The notes: generated by a model from the sequence alone, not told the origin. 64,000 nt of DNA from Hymenobacter volaticus (GCF_022921055.1 NZ_CP095061.1:2085501-2149500), one strand, 5' to 3'. Shown: positions 39,148-50,261, counted from the stretch's first letter. Program-made: numbers and translations.

Positions 39148-42100
39148 CTACAGTTTGCCGGTGCTGCCGATGGTAGGTGTTTTCCCTTCGCGAACCTGGG
39201 TTTTACTCTCAAACCGCACCTTCCGCGCTAGCGCGCTGACGTCAACTTTCTTGCCGCCTAGGGGGAGCAGATAAAAGCTGTAGGCGTAGGGTTTGGCGGG
39301 CAACTGGTACTTGTCGATCGGCGCGGCTTGCGCATCCCAACTGGTGTTGCCACCGACGCCCATCTGCGCGAGGTCGATGTTGAGGGTGATGAAACCGGCG
39401 TCTTCAAGCTTGTTGGTGTGGCGGGCCGCCTGAATGTTCTGCTCGGTGTAGGGCCAGGCGCTCATACTCAATAAGCTGTCGGCTACTACCAGCAGGCCAG
39501 CTTTCTGCTGGTCGGCGAGCTGCATCCAGCGAACATCGGTGCGGTTGGCGTACTCCATGGGCACCACGTAGGAATCGGCAAACTCGCTGAGTGGCTGGCT
39601 GTAAATGCCCGCGTCGAAGCCGTAGCGCCGGTCGATGTAGTTTTCCAGCGGGCCGCGGCCGTAGTAGCTGATTTGGGCGTAGTTGCGCCGAATACCCATC
39701 TGCATGCCCACCTTCGGGATGTTGGGCAAACCCGCGGCGGGCGTCAAGGCGTACTCCACCTTCAGCACCCCGTTGCCATTGACGGTGTAAGTCACCTGCA
39801 CCGTGGTTTTATCTGCGATGAGGCGGTAAGTGCTCGTTACAGTGGACGTGCCGATGCCGGACTTATCGAGCGTCATGGTTTGCAGCTTAGGGGAGGCCGT
39901 GTACCACTCCTTCAGCTTTTTGTCGGCTTTCCAGCCACGTCGGTCGTTGTCGGTGAGGGGGCGCGTGAAGTGGGGCAGGAGCGGGGCGGCCAGCTGCTCG
40001 GTGCCACGGTGGCGGTAGGAGGTTAGCGCGCCGCTGGTTTTGTCGAAGGCTACCTGAAAGTCCTTGCCGCTGAGCGTGTACCTGTTCGCTTCCTCGCGCA
40101 CCGTCACGGCCGGATACTTGCTAGCGGGTGCCGATGGCTGGGCCAATCCAGTCAGCGCAAACTGGTTGCTGGCTACCTCGTGGCCTTGGGGGCCCAAGTA
40201 GCTTGCTCCGGCAGCGTGAAGGAGATAGTGGCCAGATACTCGGCGCCAGATTTCATTTTTGGCAGCAAGGGCTTGAGGGAAAGAATGGTGTCGCGGCCCG
40301 CCGCCAGTTGCAGGCGCGGCAGCGTCTTGACGGAAACTACCCGGCCATCCTCGCGCACCGTCAGCGCCGCCGTGTAGTCGCCGAGGGATTTGCTGGCGTG
40401 GCGGTTTTCAATTTTCAGCAAGCCTTTGCTGGCATCAATCAAGGTGCATTCCGCTGGTTGGTACACCCGCTTGCACTCGTAGATGGCCGCGTGGGGCTTG
40501 CCGTCGGAGGCCACAATGCCTTTGATGGTGAAGTCGTCGTAGTACTTTTCTTGAAAGTCGCCGCCGTAGGCATAAAAGGGCTTGCCAACCGAGTCTTTTT
40601 TCAGGAGTCCCTGGTCTTTAAATTCCCAAATGCAGCCCCAATCACGCGCTTGGTGGCGCGCCAACTGTCCCAAAATTCCTTCATGTTGCCGGTGGCGTTG
40701 CCCATGGAGTGAGCGTACTCGCAAAAGAAAATGGGCCGGGTGTCGCCGTTTTGCTGTTTGGCTAGCAACTCACCGGTAAACAAGCCGGGGTACATGCGGC
40801 TCACCATGTCCACGTAGGCTTGGTCGCGGGGCGTTTGGATGCGGTAGGCGTGGTTTTTGGGGTAGGCGGGGTCGTTGGGGTCGATGTAACCTTCCACGTG
40901 CGGGTCGCCCATCGCCGGCTCGTAGTGAATGGGCCGGGTGATGTCGAAATCGTGCAGCCAGGCGGCCATGGCGGCGTGGTTCGGCCCGCGCCCCGACTCG
41001 TTGCCGAGGCTCCAGAAGATGATGCTCGGGTGGTTTTTGTCGCGCAACGCCATGCGCATGCTGCGCTCCTGGTAGGCAGTGGTCCAGGCCGGGTCGTTGC
41101 TGAGTTTAGAGCCTAACCCGTGGGTTTCCAGGTTGGCCTCGTCGATGACGAGGATGCCGTACTCGTCGCAGAGGTCGTAGAAGTACGGGTCGTTGGGGTA
41201 GTGGCTGGTACGGATGCAGTTGAAGTTGAACTGCTTGAGGGTCTGCACGTCCTGCCGGATGTCGTCCCTGGTCACCGCCATGCCCTTGGTGGGGTGGTGG
41301 TCGTGGCGGTTGACGCCGTAGAGGTAAGTTTGCTTGCCGTTGAGTAGCAGCTTGCCGTTGTCCTTGGAAAACTCGATGCTGCGGAAGCCAACCTTGCAGC
41401 TCTTGGCTTCCAGCACGTTGCCGGCTTGGTCGGTGAGCGTGAGCACCAGCGTATAGAGGTTGGGCGCCTCGTCGCTCCACTTCAGCGGGTTGCGGATGGT
41501 GGTTTCCAGCAGCCCGAACTTGGCGTTGTCGAGGCGCGGGTAAGGCTCGTTGATGATGCTTTCGGCAGTGCGCTGCAAGGGCTGAGTTAGCACCGCGGCC
41601 CCCGCTTTATCATAGAGCTGCGCTTTCAGTTGATAACCACTCAGGTCGTTGTTGCCGGTTAGGTTTTCTAGCCGGGGCCGGATGCTAAGCACCGCGTCTT
41701 TGTACCGCTTATCGAGCTTGGCCTGCCAATGGAAATCGGCAATGCGAAACTTCGGCTCGGCCAGGAGCAGCACTTCGCGGTAGATGCCGCTCAGGCGCCA
41801 ATGGTCCTGGTCTTCGAGGTAGGACCCATCCGACCAGCGCATCACCTGCACCGAAACGGTGTTCTCACCAGCTTGCAGATAAGGCGTTACGTTGAATTCC
41901 GATGGTAGGCAACTATCCTCCCCGTAGCCCAGAAACTTGCCATTTACCCACACCTTAAAGGCCGAACTGACGCCGCCGAAGTGCAGCGTCACGTTCTGAT
42001 TTTGCCAGCCCGCGGGCACCGTGAACGTGCGCTGGTAGGAGCCCACGCCGTTGTAGTCTTGTGGCACGAAGGGCGGCGCAACGGGGCGAAACGGGTACTT

Positions 42101-42582
42101 GGCGCTTTTGTAGATCGGTAGGTCGTAGCCGTTCATTTCCCAGTTGGCGGGCACCGTCAGCTGCTTCCAACCACTCACGCGGTTTTTGTAGAAGTCTTTG
42201 GGAGCGTCAGCGGGCTTACTGGCAAAGCTGAATTCCCAATTGCCGTTCAGCGAAAGCAACCGTGAGGTTTTGGTCCGGTCGCCCAGCAGGGCCTCTTTTT
42301 CAGAAGGGAAAGAGTACGCTGTGGCCCGGGCCGGGTCGCGGTTGAGTTCGGTAATCTGCGGAATCTGGTAGCCGTCGGCTTCGCCGGCGTACACTGTCGG
42401 CGGATGGGAAACCCCCGGAAAGAAGTACACGCTGGCCTCTTGGGCGTGGAGTAGCGTGGGCAGCAGGAGCAGCAGGGTGGCCCAAACGGTACGCCTCGCC
42501 CCCGGCTTCCTCTTCTCAACAGAAGCGGCGGTGCCAGACGATTAGCGGCGTGGAAAGTAGAATTCAAACAGTGATGAGTCAT
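39148..42582 (-). CDS. LacZ-type GH2 beta-galactosidase, two clear and one probable frameshift
   Basis: Base losses at 40188-40192 and 40636-40639 split the body: EYAHSMGNATG...KRVIG continues GCIWEFKDQGLL, and QATWAP continues QGHEVASNQFAL. The first in-frame start is also missing unless one more base is added at 42499-42503; then ATG 42582 leads into VWATLLLLLPTLLHAQ, a signal peptide. Repaired length about 1145. LacZ order: sugar-binding (PANWEMNGYDLPIYKSAKYP), barrel with acid/base Glu in FWSLGNESGRGPNHAAM and nucleophile Glu in FFCEYAHSMGN, and the C-terminal Bgal small chain (YYGRGPLENYIDRRYGFDAG). Likely removes beta-galactose from RG-I galactan or arabinogalactan. Confidence 0.85.
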
Positions 42583-42593
42583 TGGTTGTACAA

Positions 42594-45072
42594 TCAGTTC
42601 TTTGCCGCGTGCGACTGACTTGCCTGCTCTTTTCCAGAAAATGCCCCGGGGGCGGCTGTGCTTGTTAGCGTCACGGCGGCCGGCGTCAGGTTGTCGGCGG
42701 TGGCCTGCACCGTGATAGTTCCTTCTTTTTCTGTGGTTTGGATGATGGCCAGGCACATGCCGTTGTAGGCTTTGCGCGAATCGGCCTTGAACGGCTCCAA
42801 GCTGGCCTGATAGCCATTGTCGACGCCGGCCACCAAGCCGGGGCCGTTGACGGCAAACTGCACTAGGTTGGCCGCGTCGGGTACCAAGTTGCCGGCGGCA
42901 TCCAGCACTCTTACAGTAAGGAAGGACAAATCTTTGCCGTCGGCTTGCAGCTTGCTGCGGTCGGCGGTTAGTTCGATTTTGGCGGCGGGGGCAGTCGTGT
43001 TGATGGTGCGCGTCAGCACGGTTTGGCCGCCTTTGCGCGACACTGCTTGCAAAGTGCCGGGGGCGTAGGGCACGCGCCACAGCACGTGCAAATCGGCGCC
43101 TTGCTTTTTGCGGGTGCCCAGCGACTTGCCGTTGAGTAGTAGCTCCACTTCGTCGGCTTGGCTGTAGTAGGCCCACACGTCCACGGTTTGGCCGGGGCGC
43201 CAGTTCCAGTGCGGCAACAAGTGCAGTACGGGCTGGTTGGTCCACTCGCTTTGGTAGAGATAGTAGGCATCCTTGGGAAAGCCGGCCAGGTCGATGACGC
43301 CGAAATAAGAGCTGTGCGCCGGCCAGGGGTAGGGGAGCGGCTCGCCGAGGTAGTCGAAGCCGCTCCACACAAAGGTGCCGGTCAGGTGCGGGTTCTGCTT
43401 GATGGCGCCCCAGGCGGCCTCGTGCGTGGCGCCCCAGTAGGGTCGGGCGTTGTCGTAGCTGGAAGCCGTGAAGTCGAGGTTGCCGGTGGTAAGCTTGGTT
43501 TTGCCGTCCAGCGGCCAGATGCGGACACTATCGGACGGCAGGTCGTAGTGCCCACGGGTTTCGAAAGCCGCCGCGGTTTCGGTGGCCAGAAAGATTTGGC
43601 CGGGAAAGCGCTGAGGCAGCTTGGGATATTCCGCGTGCTTGTAGTTGAAGCTCAGCACATCGAGCACGCCGGCCTGGCTGATAAAATTCTTGTCGGGCTC
43701 CTGCTCGGTCAGGGCCGAGGTCACGGGCCGGGTGGAATCGAGTTGCTTGACAAGGGCGGTCAGCTCCTTGGCGAGGCGGGTGCCGGTGCTGTCGAATTGC
43801 TCCCGGATTTCGTTGCCAATGCTCCAAATGAATACCGAGGGGTGGTTTCGGTCGCGGCGGATTTGGTCTTCCAGGTCGCGGCGGTGCCAGTGCTTGAAAT
43901 CGAGGTGGTAGTCTTTGCCGTTTTTCTTTTTCTGCCACATGTCAAACGCCTCGTCCATCACCAGAAAGCCCATCCGGTCGCAGAGGTCGAGCAGTTCAGG
44001 CGCGGGCGGGTTGTGCGACATCCGAATGGCGTTGCAGCCCATAGCGCGCAGGATTTCCAGCTGCCGCTCGGCGGCCCGCACGTTGAAGGCTGCCCCAGCG
44101 CCCCCAAATCATGGTGTTGATTGACGCCCTGAATGCGCAGCAGTTGGCCGTTGAGTTGAAACCCTTGGGGTCTGAACACGGCAGTACGCACACCCAGCGG
44201 CGTATCATAGGAATCCACAGCCTTCTTGCCCTGGAACACGGTGGTCTGCACCCGGTACAGGTAGGGCCGCGTGGTTGACCATAGTTGGGGGTTGCTCAGG
44301 CTAAGGGTCTGCGCTACGCGGGTAATAGAATCGGTGAGTTTGATGCCTTTCGTGAGCTGCCGAGCCACTTCTTTGCCCTGGGCATCCAGCACCACCGTCT
44401 CCAGGTTAGCTTGTTGCTTGCTGCCCGCCGCGTTGCGAATCAGCGTTTGCACGGCAACCGTGGCGGCCGTCGAACTTACCTGCGGCGTGGTCACGAAGGT
44501 GCCCCACTGATCTACGGCCACCGGTTGGGTGGTTACCAGCCGTACGTTGCGGTAGATGCCCGAGCCCGTGTACCAGCGGGAGTTTGGCTGCGCGGAATTG
44601 TCGACGCGCACGGCCAGCACGTTGACCTGCCCGGGGGGCGGAGGTGAGGCGTCAGGTCGTAGCGAAAGGAAATGTAGCCGTTGGGCCGGTAACCCAAAGA
44701 GCGGCCGTTCAGCCATACTTCGCTGTGCTGATGTACCCCGTCGAACTCGATGTAGACCCGCTTGTTTTTGGTAGTGGGCAGCGTGAAGGTTTTGCGGTAC
44801 CAGCCAACGCCAGTGGGCAAGCCGCCGCCTTCGGGTTTGGCCGGGTTCTTCTCGTCGAATTTGCCCTCGATGCTCCAGTCGTGCGGCAGGCAAAGCTTCC
44901 GCCAGGTAGCGTCATTGAAGAGCACTTCTTTGGCTTGCACCTCGTCGCCGAGAAAAAACTTCCAGTCTTTATTGAAGTCAACTACCACCCGCGTTTCCGG
45001 TTGCCCACCGAAGGCCGTGCTTGGCACGCCTAGCAGCAATAGCAGAAGAAACGGGAGGAGAGAGCGAGGCAT
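42594..45072 (-). CDS. GH2 family glycoside hydrolase with DUF4982-like C-terminus, two frameshifts
   Basis: Start ATG 45072 (MPRSLLPFLLLLLLGVPSTA, signal peptide). Base losses in runs 44633-44638 and 44093-44096; repaired, PHLRPPG continues QVNVLAVRVDN and HHDLGALG continues AAFNVRAAERQLEILRAMG, about 826 residues. Sugar-binding domain (LCLPHDWSIEGKFDEKNP), Ig domain, barrel with SVFIWSIGNEIREQFD (acid/base Glu) and FLATETAAAFETRG (nucleophile Glu), then DUF4982-like and Ig-like domains (LYQSEWTNQPVLHLLPHWNW, LTADRSKLQADGKDLSFL). Members act as beta-galactosidases or beta-glucuronidases. It sits 12 bases upstream of the start of the LacZ-type gene on the same strand. Confidence 0.82.
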
Positions 45073-45107
45073 AAGTGTTAAGTTGAAATGATGGACCGTA
45101 TTCGGCG

Positions 45108-45205
45108 ACCCCACCCCGGCCCCTCCCCTCTGGGAGAGGGGTGCGTTCTGATAAACTACCATCGTCTGGCACCCCTCTCCCGGAGGGGAGGGCCGGGGGT
45201 GGGGT
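45108..45205. repeat. C/G-rich inverted repeat with 37-base arms
   Basis: Left arm 45108-45144 (accccaccccggcccctccc...) pairs with 45169-45205 with two or three mismatches across 24 bases. It fills the whole gap between the GH43-like stop codon and the GH2 start. The sequence type (C-rich/G-rich) is unrelated to the other repeat family; a partial relative may lie at 10545-10570 and 17530-17563. Confidence 0.8.
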
Positions 45206-46347
45206 TAGTTAGGGGAGGCTTTAGCTTCTTTTTTCTTTTTCTCCGGCGGGGCAATGAAGTTGATGTTGCTCTTGCCCAAGTCTTTGGAGGTGGCCACGGC
45301 AATACCGCGCTGGTCGGGCTTGTTTACGGCGCAGTAGTAATGGTAAACCACGCCTTTATGCTTCACTACAAACGACTTATGCGCAAATAGCTCGTCATAA
45401 GGTTCGGACGGTTCCACGAGGTTGGCACCAGTCCAGTCGGTCCAGTTTTTTAAGTCGTAGGAGCAGGCAAAGCGGTTCACGGCACCGCTCACGCCGGGGT
45501 AGAAGGCACCGAAGTAGAACATCACCCACAGCCCGTTATCCAGTTGCTGCAGGTAGGCATCGCCGCTGATGCCCTTGTGGTGGTTGATAACCGGGTTGCG
45601 CAGGTACCGCGACCAATGCGTCATGTCGTCCGAGACGGCCATGCCGATGCGCTCGGCGCCGCGCTTGGTGTCGAGCGAGTCACCGTTGGCATTGTAGTAC
45701 ATCACGAACGGGTGGCCGGTGAGCTTGCTCTTGTCCCAGATGACGGAGCTTTTGTAGATGGTGTGGTTTTCCCACCAGCGTACATCCTTGTCGTCGGGGC
45801 GCAGCACCGGTTGGGGCAGGCGTTGCCACTGGTGCACGGTGGTTGGGTCTTTGGTCGTGTAGGCCATCCCGATGGAGAGCAGACCTTTTTCGTAGCCGCG
45901 CGAGTTGCCGCCGAAATACGACAGCCAGTATTTGCCCTGGTAAGGTTGCCACTCGTAGCTGCCGCCCCATTTGTGGTCTTGTAGGGCCACGTAGCCTGCT
46001 TTTTGATTGGTGTCCCAATCGGTGGTGTCGGTAAAGGCCATGATTTTGCCTTTTGTTTCCCACTTCAATAGGTCCTTGCTTTGCGCCAGCCAAGTTTCGT
46101 AGCCGCGGCCGTCGTAGATGATGTAGGTCATGTACCACTTGCCGTTTTTGCGAAATACGCTTGGGCAGTCCATCTTCTTGCGGTTGTCGTCGGTCACGAG
46201 CACGAGACCGTACTTGTGCGGCGTTTTCACTTCCTCGTACACCTTCTGCATCACGTCGGCTGGCACCTGCTGCGGCTTCGCTTGTGCACGGACATAGGTC
46301 TGGTTCAGCAGGCCAAGCAGCAACAGATAGGCGTATTTCAGTTTCAT
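45205..46347 (-). CDS. GH43-like beta-propeller glycosidase
   Basis: 380 residues from ATG 46347 (MKLKYAYLLLLGLLNQTYVR, signal peptide). Five-bladed propeller signs: KKMDCPSVFRKNGKWYMTYI (Asp as likely base), KDLLKWETKGKIM, GGSYEWQPYQGKYWLSYFGG, GISGDAYLQQLDNGLWVMFY and FAHKSFVVKHKGVVYHYYC. It belongs to the GH43/GH117/GH130 superfamily; exact family is uncertain. The C-terminus is Lys-rich (EKKKKEAKAS). It lies between a GH78 and a GH2 on the same strand, consistent with side-chain trimming of pectin. Confidence 0.72.
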   Translation of the reverse strand: MKLKYAYLLLLGLLNQTYVRAQAKPQQVPADVMQKVYEEVKTPHKYGLVLVTDDNRKKMDCPSVFRKNGKWYMTYIIYDGRGYETWLAQSKDLLKWETKGKIMAFTDTTDWDTNQKAGYVALQDHKWGGSYEWQPYQGKYWLSYFGGNSRGYEKGLLSIGMAYTTKDPTTVHQWQRLPQPVLRPDDKDVRWWENHTIYKSSVIWDKSKLTGHPFVMYYNANGDSLDTKRGAERIGMAVSDDMTHWSRYLRNPVINHHKGISGDAYLQQLDNGLWVMFYFGAFYPGVSGAVNRFACSYDLKNWTDWTGANLVEPSEPYDELFAHKSFVVKHKGVVYHYYCAVNKPDQRGIAVATSKDLGKSNINFIAPPEKKKKEAKASPN

Positions 46348-46414
46348 GTCCGGTAAGTAAAAGTCCTGGTTTTCTGCTGTCGGGTCCCGCAAGAGAAGCC
46401 TAGCAGATCAGCTT

Positions 46415-49228
46415 CTATTGTGAGTTGACTACAAAATGGTAGGTGCCCGAACCCACCTGGACGCGGGTTTTGCCTTTGTTGAATCCTAAGCTGGTCAGTT
46501 CTTTGCGCTGATGGAGTTGCTGGCCGCTTTCCGTGATGATGGACGATGCAGTGGCCGGCAAATGGATGGTAGCGGTGGTATTGGCCGGGATGGTCACGGT
46601 CAATTCAAAGCGGGTACTCGTCTTTTTCCACTCGTTGGCAATCAGCCCGTAGGGCGACAGGTGGCTAGCTTTAGCGGAAGTCACGTCGCCGACTGGTTCG
46701 GGTCGGATATCGATTTTGTTGAACGCCACCGCATCCTCGGCCGGCCGAATGCCCGCTAAGCCTCCGTAGAACCATTCCATCAGGTGGCCCAGCATTAGGT
46801 GGTTGTTGGACACCGAGGGCAGCGCCGCCCACGATTCGGTAAGGGCGGTAGCGCCTTTGGTTAGTTGGTAGCCGTAGCCGGGCACATCGGCGCGGTTGTT
46901 CATTGCAAAGATGACGTCGGACCGGCCTTCGTCGTCAAGCACTTTCAGTAAGTAGCGGTAGCCAATGTCGCCGGCTGTCAGGCTGTTATCTCGGTTGCGG
47001 ATGTCCAACACAATGTTTTCCACCACGGCGGCCTTGTCGGCGGGCTCCACCAAACCCATGTACACGGCCATGGCATTAGCCGCTTGGCTGCCAGTGGCGT
47101 ATTGCTTGGTGCCTCTGTTGAAAAACTTCGCGTTGAAAGCAGTTTTCACTTCGGCGGCCAGCTTTTCGTAGGCCGCGGCATCGGCTGGTTTGCCCAGCAA
47201 GCGTGCAATGGTGGTTAGAATCGTAAGGTCGTAGTAGTATGTAGCGGTCCCGGTTACGCCCATCGGGGTCTGCTGCGACACACCGGGCGGCTTGGGCCCG
47301 AGGTCGTACCAGTCGCCCAGGCCTTGGCTGAGAATATACCCTTGGGCTTTGGTGCCGAGGTAGGTTACGTAGCGCTGCATCATGGGGTAGCTTTCGAGCA
47401 GCACTTGCTTGTCGCCATACCATTGGTACACGTACCAGGGTAGGATCACACTGCTGCTACCCCATTCCGGCGAGTCGCGGAACATGTCGCCGCCCCACTC
47501 AAACTTCACGTACTCCGGCGCGATTTCCGGAATCAGCCCCTCCGGCGTCTGCGACACCCGCAGGTCTTCGATAACCTTGCGGCAGAGCGCGGCAATGTCG
47601 TAGTTGTAGCGCACCGACGGACCCATCAGGTGGGTTTCCTCTTGCCAGCCTAGCTTTTCGCGGTGCGGACAATCCGTGAATACGCTGGCCATGTTGCTCT
47701 TGATAGACCAGTCAATCAGGGAGTTGGTGCGGTTGAACAGGTCGTTGGAGCAGCTGAACTCACCTACCCGCGGGGCGGCATTGCGCGTGTGCAAGGCGGT
47801 GAGCTTCAGCACTACAGGGCGGTTGTTAGGGTTAGCTTCGCCTTTGGGCACGCTGCCTTCCACCTGCGCGTAGCGGAAGCCATAGTAGCTGAAGCGCGGC
47901 TGCCAGGTTTCCACGCCTTTGCCTTTCAGCACGTAGGTGAAATAGTAGGGGCCGCCGCTGTTCTTTTGCGTGATAGTGTTGTCGTCTTTCAGCAATTCAG
48001 CAGGCAGAATTCGTACCGTGTCACCTGCTTGGCCTTGCACTTGCAACTCGATGATGCCCGAAGCATTCTGGCCGAAATCGTACACCCATTTGTTGGCGGG
48101 TAGCGACGTAATCTTCTGAGGAGCAAAGGTCTCGTGTACTTTCAGTGGATCGGCAGCCTGTGCGCTTAGCTCTGGTGGGCCACTTACTAGCAGCGCTGGT
48201 TTCCAGGTTTTATCGTTGAAACGTGGGGTGTCCCAGCCGGGCTGCTCTAGCGTGGCGTTGTAGTCCTCGCCCCCGTAAATACTGCTGAAGGTTACGGGGC
48301 CGGGTGAGGTTTTCCAGGTGGCGTCGCTCAGCACATTCTCGGTGCTGCCATCTTGGTAGTCGAGCACCACGCGACACAGCATTTTCGGGTAGCCGAAGGC
48401 GGTTTTGAGCTTGCGGAACCGGCCCTTCACGGGTGGTACGTAGTAGAAGCCGTTGCCCAGTAGTACGCCCACGGTATTGGCGCCCTTGCGTAGTTGGTCG
48501 GTCACGTCGAACGTGACGTACTGAGCGTGCTTGTCGTACTTGGTCCAGGCGGGGTCCAGAAAATGGTCGCCCACTTTCTGCCCATTCAGGTGCATTTCAA
48601 ACTGCCCGAGGCCACAGACATAAGCAGTGGCGCGCTGCAGCTTCTTCCGGACGGTGAAATCCTTGCGCAGCAGCGGCAGCACGTTGTTGCCAACAAACAC
48701 GTCCTTCTTGCCGTCGGTCGGTAGTACGTTGACGTGTTCGTCGGGCAGCTTCTCGTAGGCAATCCACTGGGCACCCTGCCAGTCGGCGGCAGTCAGCAAG
48801 CCCATCTGCCACCGCGCCGGCCCCGACCAAGTTGAAGCCCGTTGTGCCTGGTCCCAGACCATTACCTTCCAATAATAGGTTTCGGTAGCCTTCAGCGGAG
48901 CGCCCGCGTAGCTCACTTGGATTGAGGCGCTAGACGTTACCTTTTGCGAATCCCAAACGTTGCCGATGTTGTTGCCAAGCTGCTTTTCGGTATCAGCTAC
49001 CAAGATTCGGTAGCCGGTTTGCTTGGTTGCGCGCTGGTCGGAGGTCAGCTCCCAGCTGAAAATCGGCGTAGCGCGCTGCACACCCAACGGGTTGTGCTGG
49101 TACTCACATTTCAAGTTGCTGACAGCTAGTTGCTGCGCCGAAGCCCAAGAGCAGTAGAGCACAAAGACCAGAAGCACGCAAACTGTGCGAGAGGTAAAGC
49201 ACCAGCATAGTGAAAAGAGTTGACGCAT
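46415..49228 (-). CDS. GH78 alpha-L-rhamnosidase
   Basis: 937 residues, intact, with signal peptide (VCVLLVFVLYCSWASAQ). N-terminal sandwich (AVSNLKCEYQHNPLGVQRAT), lectin-like domain (ATAYVCGLGQFEMHLNGQKV), then the barrel with VFTDCPHREKLGWQEETHLM (acid region) and TALTESWAALPSVSNNHLML (base Glu), and a C-terminal sandwich. It is the fullest GH78 match in the window and the most upstream gene of the minus-strand run, so the run's promoter should lie in 49229-49502. It should cut terminal alpha-L-rhamnose from rhamnogalacturonan or its side chains. Confidence 0.92.
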   Translation of the reverse strand: MRQLFSLCWCFTSRTVCVLLVFVLYCSWASAQQLAVSNLKCEYQHNPLGVQRATPIFSWELTSDQRATKQTGYRILVADTEKQLGNNIGNVWDSQKVTSSASIQVSYAGAPLKATETYYWKVMVWDQAQRASTWSGPARWQMGLLTAADWQGAQWIAYEKLPDEHVNVLPTDGKKDVFVGNNVLPLLRKDFTVRKKLQRATAYVCGLGQFEMHLNGQKVGDHFLDPAWTKYDKHAQYVTFDVTDQLRKGANTVGVLLGNGFYYVPPVKGRFRKLKTAFGYPKMLCRVVLDYQDGSTENVLSDATWKTSPGPVTFSSIYGGEDYNATLEQPGWDTPRFNDKTWKPALLVSGPPELSAQAADPLKVHETFAPQKITSLPANKWVYDFGQNASGIIELQVQGQAGDTVRILPAELLKDDNTITQKNSGGPYYFTYVLKGKGVETWQPRFSYYGFRYAQVEGSVPKGEANPNNRPVVLKLTALHTRNAAPRVGEFSCSNDLFNRTNSLIDWSIKSNMASVFTDCPHREKLGWQEETHLMGPSVRYNYDIAALCRKVIEDLRVSQTPEGLIPEIAPEYVKFEWGGDMFRDSPEWGSSSVILPWYVYQWYGDKQVLLESYPMMQRYVTYLGTKAQGYILSQGLGDWYDLGPKPPGVSQQTPMGVTGTATYYYDLTILTTIARLLGKPADAAAYEKLAAEVKTAFNAKFFNRGTKQYATGSQAANAMAVYMGLVEPADKAAVVENIVLDIRNRDNSLTAGDIGYRYLLKVLDDEGRSDVIFAMNNRADVPGYGYQLTKGATALTESWAALPSVSNNHLMLGHLMEWFYGGLAGIRPAEDAVAFNKIDIRPEPVGDVTSAKASHLSPYGLIANEWKKTSTRFELTVTIPANTTATIHLPATASSIITESGQQLHQRKELTSLGFNKGKTRVQVGSGTYHFVVNSQ

Positions 49229-49502
49229 TACTTTTCCTTTTGCCGAATAAGGGCCATTGTATCGAGCGGTAGCTGCCAGTAGACGTGTTATTTCAGCTTC
49301 TTACAAGGGCCGTGAAAGTCAACCATCGAGGAGGTGACGGAGGTGTGTACAAATTTAAATTCTCTGTTGCGGCCTCTGTACTGGCCTTTAGCATCTTGTT
49401 GTAGGATGTTAGCAGAGATACTTCAGCTGAGCCGTCTTAGCTACCTAACATCTTACAGAGAGGCCTGCGCAAGGCAAGTGGTAACGCAGCTTGAAAACAA
49501 AA
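49229..49502. other. Gene-free upstream region of the minus-strand enzyme run
   Basis: No open frame of note. A 12-bp inverted repeat (GTAGGATGTTAG 49401-49412, CTAACATCTTAC 49445-49456, one G-T pair) stands about 170-230 bases upstream of the GH78 start and could be part of a regulatory site or attenuator. No promoter can be fixed. Confidence 0.35.
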
Positions 49503-49543
49503 CCACCGGATGAAGTACCGCACTGCGGTACTTCATCCGGTGG
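49503..49543 (-). terminator. Perfect 41-base palindrome terminator
   Basis: Arms 49503-49522 (ccaccggatgaagtaccgca) and 49524-49543 pair perfectly around a single base. On the minus strand it is followed by a T-rich stretch (TGGTTTTGTTTTC), so it should terminate the coiled-coil gene that ends at 49605. Confidence 0.8.
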
Positions 49544-49604
49544 CTGGATCTTTCGGGTGAGTTGCAAACCAAGCAGCACAGGCTAGGCTGCGTAATCTTC
49601 TGCC

Positions 49605-49997
49605 TTACTGAATCACTCGTAGCTCGTATTGCGGCTCCTCGTCGGGAGTGCCGGTTATGCGGAAGGCGCCCACGCGGCTAGGTCCGTAGCCTAAGTTCAC
49701 TTTCACCCACTCGTCGAGGGCTGGTAGCATCCCAATGATTTCGCGGCGTAGCAGCGTTAGGTCGTCGCGGAGGTTTTCGAGTTGTTGCTGTAGTTCGTCA
49801 GGGTGCTGGTCATAGCTGCCGGTAGGGGGGCGCTGCTCGAACGCGCTGGCCGATGCATTTTCTTGGGCTTTATCCAGAGGCAGATTGGCGGCTTCGATCT
49901 GCGCTCTTTCCAGCTCTTTTTCGGCCGTCAGATAGGCCGCTATTTTGTCTTGGAGGGGTTGTAGAGCCGGATCAAGGTAATTTAGGTTGCTGGACAT
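49605..49997 (-). CDS. Hypothetical small helical protein
   Basis: 130 residues from ATG 49997 (MSSNLNYLDPALQPLQDKIA). Family not recognised. It is predicted mostly helical and charged, with heptad-like stretches (LQDKIAAYLTAEKELERAQI and LQQQLENLRDDLTLLRREII) that suggest coiled coil, and no signal peptide. The C-terminus ends in a short beta-like part (YELRVIQ). A strong terminator follows; it appears monocistronic. Confidence 0.7.
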   Translation of the reverse strand: MSSNLNYLDPALQPLQDKIAAYLTAEKELERAQIEAANLPLDKAQENASASAFEQRPPTGSYDQHPDELQQQLENLRDDLTLLRREIIGMLPALDEWVKVNLGYGPSRVGAFRITGTPDEEPQYELRVIQ

Positions 49998-50261
49998 AGG
50001 AGCAAGAACATGTAGTGAAGTCTGAAACACACAACGCAGCCCGGCCGTGGAAGGATACGTAGGAAGGCAGGGAAGTTGTGAAACCGGGCGGCCATCCGTC
50101 CGTTAGGTCAACGCGCTGGCCGCGTCCACGGATGGGGCGCAAGCCAAAACGTTGAGTTTACTGTTTTCCAACTTCCCTGGCTTCCCGTTTCGTTGCTCGC
50201 TCGGCGGCTGCCTAACTTGCAGCGCGGGTTTCGCCGTCGCTTTCTTGATTTACCCTAGTAT

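Noticed and set aside
42247..43368. 373-codon minus-strand frame across the two GH2 genes
   Set aside because: It runs in the wrong frame through both enzymes and is Arg/Pro-rich shadow sequence; only its first few dozen codons after 42582 may belong to the LacZ-type gene's N-terminus.
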